Assembly (NCBI GenBank): GCA_020310875.1
Contig: CM035423.1
Coordinates: forward strand, 134,687,696-134,751,695
Reading direction: 5' to 3'
Origin: Ceratopteris richardii
Lineage: Eukaryota; Streptophyta; Polypodiopsida; Polypodiales; Pteridaceae
Length of the DNA: 64,000 bases
Shown here: positions 1 to 12,390 of the stretch, piece by piece
Numbering within the stretch: the first letter of the stretch is position 1
How the letters are laid out: the number at the start of each line of letters is the position of its first letter
Position numbers and translations under genes: made by a program
The notes under the pieces: model-generated
Told to the model about the DNA's origin: nothing
Databases searched by the model: none
Seen by the model: only the letters and a program-made list of their open reading frames with translations

Positions 1-307
1 ATACTTTTATGGTCATGGCCCCATGTCAAAAGCTTTGATAATTCGGGCCTTTGAAACATATGTCTAATCCGTGAAGCCAATGGAAAATGTCTCAATACCG
101 TTTTTGGAATTTTACCTTCTTCGTCCATATATTGAGGAGATTGACATTTTGGATGTCAAAATCTACATATTCACCTTTATATAAAATACAATCATTAGGA
201 CATGCATGTATACATTGATAATCTATACTAAGATTGTTGATTATCTTCTTCATTTCATCATGTGAGGTAGGAAGAATATTTTGACTTGGTAAAAAATTTT
301 GAGACAA
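1..307 (-). pseudogene. CACTA (En/Spm) TNP2-type transposase fragment
   Basis: This is part of the TNP2 transposase that moves CACTA-superfamily DNA transposons. On the minus strand, 307 to about 140 reads through [12 protein letters not shown] and the hallmark IHACPNDCILYKGEY. From about 140 to 1 the similarity continues in a different frame, with VLRHFPLASRIRHMF followed by a SKLLTWGHDH stretch, the usual next block of TNP2. A frameshift therefore lies near 118-145. The protein N-terminal side ends in a TA microsatellite at about 340, and the C-terminal side leaves the window at position 1. The order of the blocks makes the family assignment firm. The copy is dead as seen here. The rest of the element lies outside the window, and no terminus that clearly belongs to it was found. 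Confidence 0.85.
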
Positions 308-345
308 TAACCTGTAAGTTAATGAAAAAAGACATATTAATAAAA

Positions 346-840
<495 letters not shown>

Positions 841-1003
841 CTATGTATATTTGATTTCGTTTTTTATTTTCTTTTTGTTTATTGTGGTTTCTAGACTTTC
901 ATATAGATATCTAGACCACTCAATCGTTTGACTGTCTCCAATTTTATAGTCAATCAATTACCTACCTTGCTAACTAGGACTTACATATTTGTTTACAAAT
1001 AAA

Positions 1004-1300
1004 AAGTATCAGTTAGCTATGGAGGTATTAGGTAGTTTGAAAAATAGGAGAATCAAATCTATTTGGAAGATTTTGAAAGATGGATGAATAGTTTTAAAGG
1101 ATGGGCAGATAGAAAGCATCCACTCAATGCAAGTTCTTGTTCTTACCTTAGCTAAGGTAAAAACAAGAACCTGCATTGAATGGACGCTTTCTTTCCACCC
1201 ATCCTTTAAAATTATTCTTCCATCCTTCAAAATCTTCCAAATAGATTTGATTCTCCCATTTTCCAAACAACCTAATACCTCCATAGCTAACTGATACTTA
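1004..1300. repeat. 297-bp near-perfect foldback (long hairpin)
   Basis: The left arm (1,004-1,152) and right arm (1,153-1,300) are reverse complements with only scattered mismatches. The centre is the perfect palindrome TACCTTAGCTAAGGTA near 1,152. The arm ends pair AGTATCAGTTAGCTATGG with CCATAGCTAACTGATACT. RNA from either strand would form a hairpin of about 147 bp with almost no loop. It could be a foldback or MITE-type element, or a hairpin small-RNA precursor. No transposase, TIR signature or clear target duplication was recognised. Flanks from 841 to 1,003 hold nothing I can identify. Confidence 0.9.
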
Positions 1301-1337
1301 ATATTCGTATGCAAAGTTCATAAAATAGTTACCAGCG

Positions 1338-1440
1338 CAGGTATTAGGTTGACTAGAATAGGAGAAGCAGATGTGTCAAGAAGATTCTAAAGATTGGGCG
1401 GACAATTCCAAAGGCGAGATGGACAAAATATCTTCATTTG
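1338..1440 (+). repeat. Diverged third copy of the foldback arm
   Basis: Starting at GGTATTAGGTTGAC this stretch follows the left arm of the neighbouring foldback word by word (GGTATTAGGT, ATAGGAGAA, AAGATTNTAAAGATTGGGCGG, CAAAGG, GAGATGGA) but with far more differences. It lies in the same orientation as the left arm. It suggests that an older single-arm unit existed and that the palindrome arose from a younger duplicate. Confidence 0.55.
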
Positions 1441-1523
1441 ATAAAGGTATGTATAATTTGACCTTACTCTCATAGCATGTGTATGTGTGCATATGTGTTT
1501 CTATGTTTATATGTGTGTATGCA

Positions 1524-1866
<343 letters not shown>

Positions 1867-2415
1867 AAATAGATAGAAAATTAAAAATTATACCTTAAAA
1901 GTGTCGACTTAAAAGTGTCGAAACAGATACATTACTCCATCCAAAACAATTTTGAAGATTGAGAATAAGTAAGCTTGCACTTAGTCGTGTCAAACGACTT
2001 CCTTCACATACATGCTTTAGACATTCCTCTCAAAGATATTTCTCATTTTTAGAAATATCAATGCATACCCAAGCATTATCACGTTGACCAAGTGGTGGTG
2101 CACGCTCAAAAGTACCATACTCTACTGTTCAATACATTCTAATCATGGTCTTCAATATGTGCCATAACAAGAGTTACACCAACATATAATATGATCTTGA
2201 TAGTAAAATTCATCATAATTCCTATCGGAGGACACATGTGAAGTCGTTGGATGGGTAGGAGGTGGTGGAGTGCCCTCTGATTGATCAGAATCTGATTATA
2301 ACAAGAAAGAAAAAAATATATAAGTTATGTATCTATCAAATATATTCAAAATTAAAATTTTGATGTACTTATAGTATATAGTCCTTGCACGATTAGGAGA
2401 CGGTGGTGGAGTTCC
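1867..2415. other. Unassigned, no gene recognised
   Basis: This is mixed-composition DNA. The minus strand shows short protein-like stretches between stops (for example near 2,040-2,090), so it may be worn transposase sequence related to the CACTA fragment at the left edge. I could not confirm a domain. Confidence 0.35.
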
Positions 2416-2665
2416 CACTACAACATATGAGGGGCATACCGATGCTACCTATATTGACGGTCACTCCCGGCATCGGTATAAATGTTGGAAAAGTCCAGTT
2501 AATCATACTGACGGTCCCTTGATCGTCGGTATGACCATTTAAAGCGGATCATTGGGATGTCTCGCGACCATCGGTATGAGCGTCGATATAAGCATCAGTA
2601 ATTTCTTTGGAATTATCGACGCCTATACTGAGGCCGTGTTTTAAACATACCGGGAACCTGAGAGC
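2416..2665 (+). mobile_element. CACTA transposon left end with subterminal repeats
   Basis: The stretch begins CACTACAACATATGAGG, matching the CACTACAA start of CACTA terminal inverted repeats. The next 240 bp contain clustered copies in both orientations of an ACCGATG/CATCGGTAT word and GACGGTC (near 2,438, 2,456, 2,472, 2,509, 2,530, 2,568 and 2,620). Dense subterminal words like this are the transposase-binding arrays of CACTA elements. The orientation says the element extended to the right. No matching right end was found, and the end at 18,881 differs after CACTACAA. This is probably a truncated or nested copy. Confidence 0.6.
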
Positions 2666-3055
2666 AAAACTCAACATTTTGCTCATGTTTTACACTGAGT
2701 ATTGCTTGTTTCTGTCAAACTTGCATGCGAGAACCGAATTGTGACCTACATTGTCTTGTACAAGCACACACACACAGATGTCTCTCTCTCTCTACAGACA
2801 CACTCTCTGTCTCTCATTAGATCTCACATCTTGGTAAGTGGTGTGCGTACTCTTACCCTTTGTCTTTCTCTATGTGTTATGATTTATAATTTTTCTTCTC
2901 TTTGATTTTGCAGAAGTTTTTTGGCATCGATTCTTTGGAATTCGACGATACTAGATGACATACATTACACTTTGATGACAACGATCCAAAAAGAGGGACA
3001 TATCTGTAAGTGATTGTTTTATTCTCTATTGATAGAGAGAGAGAGATAGAGAGAT

Positions 3056-3088
<33 letters not shown>

Positions 3089-3164
3089 AAGAGAGAGAGA
3101 CAGAGAGAGAGAGAGAGATAAAGAGAGATAAAGAGAGATGAAAGAGAGGAAGATAGAGAAAGAT
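2666..3164. other. Non-coding stretch with CT and GA microsatellites
   Basis: There is a short CA/CT-rich patch at about 2,765-2,820 and a GA/GAGATA tract at about 3,019-3,160 that ends at the gypsy terminal repeat. The ORFs here are low-complexity. No gene is visible. Confidence 0.8.
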
Positions 3165-5451
3165 TGTTAGCCCATGAAACCGTTGATTTTATTGCACTAA
3201 CATGTTCTATTTGGCAAAGAAATATATTTGATTGCACGAATTTAAAGAATTTCAAATGGTCGAAGGGGGATATTTGCAAACTACATGATGATATTTTGAT
3301 GCAGTTTGAGGGGATCCATTCCGATTTTAGAACTTTTGTTCATGTCTTGAACGCTTGTTGACATCCAAGTTTGTTTTGAAACCAAAAGCAGGGAAAGCTG
3401 GTGTACCATTTTTTGTAATATGTGGCGCTGATTTTATGAAGATGCTTGTTGGTGTTGGCCCCTCAAGATTTAGGAATCGGTTCAGTTTAATCCTGATGGG
3501 CATAGTGCTAGGATCTGATTGAATAGAAATGTGCTTTGGGGCCACGAGTAGATTCACCCTAGGACCATAGGGTGGGTTTCTTTGTTAGTTAATTGTGATC
3601 TTGTTCAATAAAAGCCTAGCATTGTCAAGCATTTCACAATGAATTGATGGAAAAGCTGCCAATCATAGAAACCTTGAGAATCGCCTTCTTGTAGTTTTGG
3701 GTGATAGCTTACCATTGCTCACAAATCAAACTGCAGATTGTAAAACATCTATTATGGGATCTGAAAAGCAGTTTAGAAGGATCTTTTTCCTTGATGTTGA
3801 TGATGAAGAAGTTCCCCTTTTAAAGAAAAGGCTGAACGAGATGTAATGGGCCAAATTTCTTTCTGTTTCACTCTTTTTTCTTTGCACATCTGAAAATAGG
3901 GTCTTAGTAGCAACAGAGGAGGATTACAACAAAAAAGAGTAACGGCCAATTTTTTAGCACCATAGCAAGAAAATGGGGGCCGCAGATCTGACAAAAAGGA
4001 AAGGGAGGTCCGTTTTTTTTGGATGTTTCTTCGTGCGCTGCTGACTTAAGGGGGGGAAATCGAGGAGGAGCGGCTTTTTTTTACTGGCTGTCTACGCAAA
4101 ATTCTTTGGGGGGCGTGTCTCTTCCACGGGGTGGAGCTACTATTTGGGGGCGATCTTCTCCTCCTCTGGACCAATTCATGGTTTCAGCGTCGCCGATATC
4201 TTGTTCGCTTATTTTCTGTACAGTTTGGCTGCAGATCCCTATGCACATTAGCCGACGATGCTTTCAAATTCATGGTTTCATTGAAGCCTTTCATTCTCGT
4301 TGGGGAGTGAAGCCTGCATTTCTATCGTACGGGGATCTCTGGGAACGAATATAATCAAAGTCATGCTGGTCATCTATGATCGATTCGGACTGAAATCTGC
4401 TACCTACAGGAATTTGCATGTGCAACACGTTCGCCCAGTTATACAGTTATACTGTTAAAGAAATTGTTGAATTCACAGAATCCTCATATACATGTTAATG
4501 GATGCGATTATTTTAGAAGTTGCGGCTTTCAATACTATATTCAGTCTACCGTGATTCTCTGCAGATAGAGCGATTATGGGCTGCGCTTGCAGTTATCCGG
4601 CGAAGGAAGATGAAAGAACTAGAGTCTGTGCCCACCCCCAAGGTCGGTTCGTGACCAGGATCAGCTCGATATTCTGCAAGACTTAATGCTACAGCGTCTT
4701 CAAAATGCAATAGTGGGTTGCTTGTAGTTGATCCAACTACTCACAGGAATTGGGGAAAATGAGTTGCTAGATGTCCTGGGGTTGAACTACAGCAGTTCCG
4801 CTCGAGGAGCATTGACCCTAGAGTGGAAACCAAGACACCTGGAACAAAAAAAAAGGCGAAGGTACTTCTCAAGGGGTTTGCCACGCTTCCAGGTTCTTCC
4901 CTTCCCTACTGGATTCTCAACATGATTGCTAAAGTGTGTTTCACAAATGGGAAATGTAATATGTTTTGTACTCTGCTGATTAAGGGGATTCTTAGGATTG
5001 CCCAAATTTGAACAATATTACTCTGGTGGTAATACAAAATGATTCTGTACCTAGTATGTTGAAAGAACTAGATTATAAACTCTAGTCTCCTCTGTCGCAG
5101 CAAAAAAGAAAAAGAAAAAAAAATCGTTCATTTTCTTCCTTCTTGACTCATAATACTAGAAGTTTTGCTTAGAAGTCGTATACACAAAATATGTGCAGAC
5201 CACCAGAAGATGGATGTTCGAAATGTAAATATTCTTGCACTTGAAATTTCTCATGCTATGTGCCATAGGAATGTGGTGTTATTCACCGTACGTACAACGT
5301 GATGCATGATATTTTTGTTTGCCGTTCATCTATGTGGTTCTTGTGACCTCATGATGCACTCGCTCAAAATACTATCGTAATAAAGTAGAGTGGATATAAA
5401 CGAGGACCTAGACATGCAAAAGGGCATTTGGATTCTTTGAAAGAATAGTTG
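3165..5451 (+). repeat. 5' LTR of the gypsy element
   Basis: It matches 14,182-16,489 from TTAGCCCATGAAAC to TTTGAAAGAATAGTTG with scattered point differences and small indels. A (GA)n tract lies immediately upstream. No ORF inside it looks real. The longest (4,019-4,354 plus) has no recognisable domain and is not kept intact in the other copy. Confidence 0.85.
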
Positions 5452-6132
5452 TACCTTTTTGAGTCAAGAAACAATGACTCAATGACTCATTGTATGTGTA
5501 AAAGTTGAGGGGTGGTGCTCTTATCGGAAATATAGGTTGACACTCTTATGCGAAACATTTATGATGTGTGCACTATTGGAATACAAGATTTGTGTGAGTT
5601 AAAGTGCAGTCTATTATCCAAATGTTTGCGTTGAGGTTGGGAGATCACATGGGTACACCCGTGAATGAGATAAAGTAGTCAAATACATAAAGAATGTCAG
5701 GGCTGTCTGAAAGCTTTAATGAAACCAAAAGGGAGTCATTTTACCCTAGCTTCAACCAATGAGTTGTACTTCCACACGATTACTCAATCCGACTCTTTGT
5801 GAACCAAGACAGGTGTTGGGACTCCAAGTCAACAAGAGTGGAGGAAGTACAAAAAGAAGGGTTGATAGATGAAAGTACAATCTGGGCCTTGATTTTAAGC
5901 TGAAAGGAAATTTGTGTAAACCCGAGTGAGAACGAGAGTGAGAGTGTGTGTGGGAAGCAAGTGCAAGGAAACTAGGTAAAAGATAATCGCATAGAAGTCT
6001 TTTCCCTTGGACTAAGAATGCTATCATTTTGGTGCGTTTGCCGGTAATAGCTTGGCACGTCTCTATAAGAGAGTGCCATAGGTTCGCCTAGCGCCACATG
6101 TTGGCCGAGCTTGCGGACTCTAGATCTAGTAC
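5452..6132 (+). other. Untranslated leader of the gypsy element
   Basis: This 680-bp stretch lies between the 5' LTR and the gag ATG. Just inside the LTR is a GAGTCAAGAAACAATGACTC patch with a short inverted repeat. It does not match the common plant primer-binding sites (tRNA-iMet, Lys, Arg) that I know. No gene is visible. Confidence 0.6.
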
Positions 6133-7143
6133 ATGAGCGAAGGGAGCTCATCCTCAGGAGCAACACAAACGCAAAGAGAGGAACGCGCTCAGAGAAGAGC
6201 CCTTGAAAGAGAAAGGAAGGGGTGGGGATTGCAAGGTGAGTCTACCTCGACTAGCTCGAAGAAATCTGCCAAAAACGTGTACTCCCATAGGAGAGTCGCG
6301 AATCAAGTGCAAAAGTTTGAAGGAGGGATCCTGAGGCCACGTGCACTTAATTTTCGGGATCGAAGTGATATTGACATCACACCTCTGTTCGAAATGGCTC
6401 AACGGATTTCGGTTCATTTGGGGGACTTCACCAAGTTCTCAGGTGCTTGGGACAAGGATCCAGATAGTTTTATCCAACTGTTTGAGGTTACTTGTGAGGC
6501 CAATGAGGTAGTTGACCAGGGTCAAAGGTTGAGGATTTTTCCAGCTACTCTTTGTGATGAGGCAGCCAATTGGTATGGGAATTTGACACCACAAGAGCGT
6601 GGAACTTATCAGATGCTCAAGGAAGCCTTCTTGGCAAAGTTTCGACGACAAGGCTTCCAAGATAGATTGGCGCAACAAATGGATTATTTGCGACAGGGAG
6701 TCAATGAAAGCATCGATAACTACATTCAGAGAATGGAAACCTTGGTAAGAAAGATGGGCGCGAATGCCCCGAACGATGAGACATTGAAGAGAAGATTCAT
6801 TGCGGGATTGAGAGATCCTACGGCGCAGCAGCATATCAGCCTGACAAGACCTGCAACTTTAATAGATGCCAAGGAACAAGCAAGGCTTTGGGAGGAAGTA
6901 CAATTATGTCAACAGAGGAAGATGGAGCTCCTATAGGAGCCAATGGGAGGCCCAGGAAACATACCGATGAAAGATCCTGGCCCAGGAAGTCCCGCAATGA
7001 CGACCCCAGCTTCTGTAGCTGCCACTAGCACGCCAGGCGAGGTAAAGTCTGCGCTAACTGAAGAACGAATATTGGAGTTGATCACACAAGCTATAAAAGC
7101 TGCCACAACAGGAAACATACACAGTAAAACCAGAGGTAACTAA
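6133..7143 (+). CDS. gag: gypsy gag (capsid region)
   Basis: The ATG at 6,133 opens a basic, serine-rich N-terminus (a run of about 60 residues with many R, E and Q). The Retrotrans_gag core follows at residues ~90-260: DSFIQLFEVTCEAN, ATLCDEAANWYGNLTP, LKEAFLAKFRRQGFQDRLAQ, a NYIQRMETL stretch and LKRRFIAGLRDP. This is the structural protein that packages the element RNA. A proline/glycine-rich linker follows up to about 7,143, leading into the zinc-knuckle part. Family recognition rests on the W-Y and Q-R motifs of the capsid fold. Confidence 0.85.
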
Positions 7144-7156
7144 AAACCCAAACCAA

Positions 7157-9523
7157 GTGTTTAGATCGAATACATGGTGTGGAAAGTGCCATGGTTACGG
7201 CCATTTGGCTTCAGAATGCCCTACAGTCTCAAGAGCATTCTCAGATAGATCGCCACCTAGAATGCGTTGCACTTTTTGCAGAAGGACCAATCACACGAAG
7301 GACCGATGTGATAACAAGAGAGCCTATGAAGAGAGGACCATGAAATCGGGAGATACAAGAGAAAGACCCTACACGGGATTGCCCGCTCAAAGTGTCCCAC
7401 CTACATCTCGTTGGGAAAACAGACCGACTTATGGATATGGTGCTCAGGGTCAAGGAGGAGACTATCGGAGAGGAGCCGCACGTGATCAAAGAAGAGATGG
7501 TCCAATCCAGTGTTGGAGATGCCATGGCTTTGGCCATACTCAATCTAGATGTCCAAACGAAAAGAAACCAATTGATTATACCCCACTATGTAGGTACTGT
7601 AGTGGAGAGGGCCACTTTGATGAAGATTGTCCAAAACGAAGAGCTTTCACTGGCAAGGATAAGGGACCAGTAGGGTCCTCGAATTATGTTGATACTCTGA
7701 TGCATTCCACAACGAGAGCTCAAGAGCACGTTCCTACGATCGGAGTAGTGTTCAAGACACCGAACCCTCAAGAAGGCTCTAGCTCGTCAATGCACTTTGT
7801 GGATGCTTACCCGGCCAAGAAACCGCATAAAGAGCCAACGGTGGCAGTAGTCACAAGGACTCAAGAGTGTTTGAAGAAAAATCCAGAAGACGAAAGCGAA
7901 AAAGCTAGCCAAGAGAAGATACCCGAACCTGAGGAGGTAGAAAATCAAGTTGGAGGATTTGTTGAGCAGCAAGAGTTTGAGGATGGGGAAGAGATAGAGA
8001 TTCTTCCACCAGTGACCAAGGAGTTTGTGCCAGGCATAGCACCATTCCCTGAAAGATTAAGGGCTCCAAAGTGTAGGAAGGAAAGACAAAGTTCGGAAGA
8101 AGTTGACATCGTAAAACTGTTGGCTCACACGGAAGTCACGTTGGACATTGGCACATTGCTGAAATGTTCACCTACATATAGGAAACAATTCTACAACGAG
8201 TATATCAAGAAGCCGAGGAAAGCGCGAGATAAAAAGAGACAAGATAAAGAGGTCCAAGGTATGATTCAAAGTATTACAACGCAAATTGATTCGAATGCTC
8301 CAGCTGTGACAGTCGAGATTAAAGGGTATGCAGTCCTTGGGGCTCAGTTAGATAGTGGAGCCACGGTCAACCTTATGACTGAATACATGATGAAAGCTTT
8401 GGGCCTCAACCACATGCAAGAAACTCCAATGTCCTTGAGGATGGCAGATCAAACGCAAGTGAAGCCTGCGGGTCTTTTGAAGAATGTAAGCATAATTGTG
8501 GGCGGTCTAGAATTTAAAGTTGATTATCTGATAGTAAGACCAAGGACCTCAGAAGCCACTTTCTCGATCTTACTTGGACGGTCATGGCTGGTGCAAGCCG
8601 AATGTGTGCACGATTGGCGCACAGAATTTATCACAAGTGGACCGAAGGCTGATCGAATACAACTTCAAGTGTCTCCAAACTTGTCCGGCAAGAAATCAAT
8701 AACAGCTGAGGAAAGGGAGCAAAAAGCAAAGGAAAAGATTAGACAAGAAATGGCACGGGTAAGATTTGCCTTGCGCACGGAGACTTCCAAGGACCTTTCA
8801 CAGAATGGATTTAACCTGCAATTGTCCAACCTCCAACACGCGAAAGTGGGCGAGTACAAAGATCCACTATGTTACAAGGATGACTCAGACCAAGAGTTGC
8901 TGGGATGGTTGACACATACAAGTGAATTTGAGTGCTACATGTTGAGTATAGACACAAGGGAAAGCAAAGCTACCCAATCCCTGGAGAAGGGAACTTCAAA
9001 AGATGAGTTGAAGCTCGAGTTAGCTCCGACAATGGAAGTACAACAATTGAGAGAAAGGGTCAGAGTGCTAGAAGCAGAGCTTCTAAGGAGAAGTCGAGAA
9101 TCGGAAAAAGAAGCGAAGAGTAAGACTAAAGTGCAGGAAGCCACTGCAAAAGCTGAACTAAAGAAATTGGGTGCGGTTGAAAAAGAAAAAAACAATGATT
9201 TACTGGCCAACCATGTACGCGTGATCGGGGAACACTTTCCAATCACAACGTCATCATGGAATAAGGAATATTCGCGTGAAGCTCAGGTGGAAAAATGGGA
9301 AGCTTTTCTAGAAAAGTTCTTGAGCGTGGGGTCAGAGCTACCAGATGGAGTACGAGATTGCATTAAATTAGCACTCAAAAATTTCAGCAAGGCCTTTGCA
9401 TGGTCATACAATGATATGAGAGGAATTGATCCCCGAATCTGCCAACATTATATAGACTGGAAGAAGGCACCCGACCAATATGTCAACGACTTAGGCGGAC
9501 AAATCCAGTCTACTCGGAATTGA
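7157..9523 (+). CDS. gypsy nucleocapsid zinc knuckles, protease and start of RT
   Basis: Four CCHC zinc knuckles appear in the first 160 residues: CGKCHGYGHLASEC, CTFCRRTNHTKDRC, CWRCHGFGHTQSRC and CRYCSGEGHFDEDC. The retropepsin-type aspartic protease is centred at about residue 397 with the active-site motif QLDSGATVNLM and a downstream SILLGRSWL block. A lysine/glutamate-rich, probably coiled-coil spacer (residues ~540-700) comes next, and the region ends with the start of the RT domain (FSKAFAWSYNDMRGIDP). Most plant gypsy Gags have one or two knuckles, so four is unusual. Confidence 0.85.
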   Translation: MFRSNTWCGKCHGYGHLASECPTVSRAFSDRSPPRMRCTFCRRTNHTKDRCDNKRAYEERTMKSGDTRERPYTGLPAQSVPPTSRWENRPTYGYGAQGQGGDYRRGAARDQRRDGPIQCWRCHGFGHTQSRCPNEKKPIDYTPLCRYCSGEGHFDEDCPKRRAFTGKDKGPVGSSNYVDTLMHSTTRAQEHVPTIGVVFKTPNPQEGSSSSMHFVDAYPAKKPHKEPTVAVVTRTQECLKKNPEDESEKASQEKIPEPEEVENQVGGFVEQQEFEDGEEIEILPPVTKEFVPGIAPFPERLRAPKCRKERQSSEEVDIVKLLAHTEVTLDIGTLLKCSPTYRKQFYNEYIKKPRKARDKKRQDKEVQGMIQSITTQIDSNAPAVTVEIKGYAVLGAQLDSGATVNLMTEYMMKALGLNHMQETPMSLRMADQTQVKPAGLLKNVSIIVGGLEFKVDYLIVRPRTSEATFSILLGRSWLVQAECVHDWRTEFITSGPKADRIQLQVSPNLSGKKSITAEEREQKAKEKIRQEMARVRFALRTETSKDLSQNGFNLQLSNLQHAKVGEYKDPLCYKDDSDQELLGWLTHTSEFECYMLSIDTRESKATQSLEKGTSKDELKLELAPTMEVQQLRERVRVLEAELLRRSRESEKEAKSKTKVQEATAKAELKKLGAVEKEKNNDLLANHVRVIGEHFPITTSSWNKEYSREAQVEKWEAFLEKFLSVGSELPDGVRDCIKLALKNFSKAFAWSYNDMRGIDPRICQHYIDWKKAPDQYVNDLGGQIQSTRN

Positions 9524-12057
9524 TCAAGCTGGAATTGACTAAGTTATTGGAAGCAGGATTCATATATCCCATCGCATCCAGCGAATGGGTATCACCAATT
9601 GTAGTTGTTCCGAAAAAAATAAGAAAATCTGCATTTGCATAGATTATCAGAAATTGAACGAGCGCACAAAAAAAGGATCACTTCCCTTTGCCGTTTACTG
9701 ATCAAATTTTGGACAGAGTGGCTGGCCATAAATTGTACTCATTTTTGGATGGTTTCAGTGGGTACAACCAGATCCAAATCCATGAGGAGGATCAATCAAA
9801 AACTACTTTCACGACAGAATGGGGTACGTATGCATATCGTGTGATGCCATTTGGATTATGCAATGAACCGGCCACATTCCAGAGGGCAATGATAGCTGCA
9901 TATCAAGACTATTTGCAGGATTGGATGGCGATATTCCTCGATGACTTTGCGATCAGAGGCAACGATGAAAACATGATGGAAAGGATCGAAGCTATTTTGA
10001 GAAGAAGCATTGAAAAAGGCATCGCATTAAATCCTGAAAAGTGTACATTTGGAGTACGAAGAGAATTGCTCTTGGGACATGTTATTTCCGAAAAAGGGAT
10101 CGCCGTTGACGAGGATAAAGTAGAAAAAATCGGACAACTTCCACCTCCTCAAAACTTGCGACAACTTAGAGGATTCTTGGGACATGCTAATTATTATCGA
10201 CGATTTATATTAAATTTTGCATCAATAGCAGCACCACTGACGAATCTTTTGAGGAAATACCAACAATATCAATGGACTGGAGAGTGTCAAGTTGCATTCG
10301 ACTTGATCAAAGAGAGATTGATAAATGCACCGATTTTGGTAGCACCTGACTGGACGAAAGAATTTCATGTGCATATAGATGTGTCTCATACTGCGGTTGG
10401 AGCAGTGCTATGTCAAGCCGATGAAAAGAAATTGGACCACCCTATTTATTACGCAAGTCGGAACTTGAATAGCACTGAAAGAAACTACACGACGACAGAA
10501 AAGGAATGCCTCTCGATGATCTTTGCGGTAAACCAGTATCGGCATTACCTGATGGGAAAGCATTTCACGTTTTATGTGGATCACGAAGCCCTAAAGTATA
10601 TCATTAATAAACCCGAGCTATCAGGGCGATTGATGAGGTGGATGCTACTCCTCCAAGAATTGCAGTTCACAATGGTAACCAAACCAGGCAAAGCGCACAT
10701 ATTGGCTGACCATTTATCTCGAATTATTAATAAGGAGCCAATCTCTGGTGTGCCCGATGATGCTCCTGATGGGCATCTATTTCAGGTTGATGCTAAGGTA
10801 CCTTGGTATGCTGCCTTGGTGAATTTCTTATGCACCACTAAATACCCGCCGGGAGCAAGCAAGAGAGAGAAGCAAAAACTATTAGCACTGGCAAAACACC
10901 ATAGCATCATTGGTGGCCAGCTCTATCGATATTTTGTCCATGAAAGCATTTATCGGAGGTGTCTTGAGGAAGAAGAAGCAACCCTAATTTTGAGGGCTTT
11001 ACATGATGAACCCTACGGTGGGCATTTTGCTAGTGAGCTGACGGCAAGAAAGATCTTATTGGCTGGGTATTGGTGGCCAACGTTGTTCAAAGACTCTCAC
11101 ACATACTGCAAGAAATGTGACAAATGCCAAAGAATGGGCAAACCAACATTAGCACATGCAGCTCCTCTTACGCCGGTGCTGGCTCTTAAGCCTTTTGAAA
11201 AATGGGGAATTGATTTTGTGGGGCCTATTGATCCTCCCTCAAGACGTAGATCCAATAGGTATATCTTAGTCTGCACTGACTATGTTACCAAGTGGGTAGA
11301 AGCCAAAGCTCTGAAAACTGACCGAGCTATTGATGTAGCTAAATTTTTGTATGAACAAATTATCACTCGATTCCGATGCCCGTTGGAGATAGTGAGTGAT
11401 AGAGGAACGCACTTTGTCAACGAACTGATCGAGGAATTAATGGAGTTATATAAGATCAAACACAGGAAAAGCACTCCATATTACCCGAGGGCGAATGGAC
11501 AAGTGGAGGTTACCAACAAGGTTCTTGAACAGATTCTGACAAAGACAGTAGCTATGCATAGGCGAGACTGGGATGAGAGACTTTTGGAAGCTTTGTGGGC
11601 GTATCGAACATCCTACAGAGTGACGACTAAGAGTACTCTGTTCTCCCTAGTATATGGCGAGGAAGCCATCTTTCCCATCGAAAAAGAAGTTCCGAAATTA
11701 AGAGTGGCCATCGAGGCTAGGCTAGGAGAGGAAGAGTCATTGAAGGAGAGGTACATAGAACTGGTCAAGCTAGAAGAAAAGAGACTCATTGCACACCAAA
11801 GTCTGGAAGCTATTCAGAGAAGACGTAAGGAGAGGCACGACAAGAAGCTCAAGACCTATGCGATTCAAGAAGGGGATTTGGTGCTAGTCTATGATAGCAA
11901 ATATTACAAATTCCCGGGCAAGTTACAGACAAGATGGGCAGGGCCGTCTAAAGTGGTGGAACTCAACTCCAATGGTTCCATGCAAATTCAAGATTTAGGA
12001 GAAGAATATGCTCCCGTGAAGGTTAACGCGCTTCGAGTTAAACCATATTTCAACTAG
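9524..12057 (+). CDS. pol: gypsy reverse transcriptase, RNase H and integrase
   Basis: RT is recognised by [30 protein letters not shown] and the catalytic IFLDDFAI. RNase H starts near 10,366 with [17 protein letters not shown] and includes YTTTEKECL and [11 protein letters not shown]. The integrase has an HHCC zinc site near 11,000-11,130 (HDEPYGGHF ... [11 protein letters not shown]). Its DDE core shows [22 protein letters not shown] and [10 protein letters not shown]. The end of the protein ([27 protein letters not shown]) is the usual integrase C-terminal beta domain with no chromodomain. Catalytic motifs look well kept. Confidence 0.9.
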
Positions 12058-12071
12058 CATTAGGACGGGAG

Positions 12072-12199
<128 letters not shown>

Positions 12200-12390
12200 C
12201 GCATATGTTAGCTATGATTTTTGTTGTCATAAATATTATCCCTTGCTAGCTCAAGAATTTTGGACTTCTAATTATTTTTTTTGTGTTGCGCAGAGACTGT
12301 CAGGAGCTAAGTAACAAAATGGCAGATCAAATAACTCAACTCTATTTGTACGAGCTGGGGATATATTTCTCAGACTAGACATTCGCCCGC

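Noticed and set aside
4019-4354. 111-codon ORF in the gypsy 5' LTR
   Set aside because: No domain, and the reading frame is not kept in the other LTR copy.
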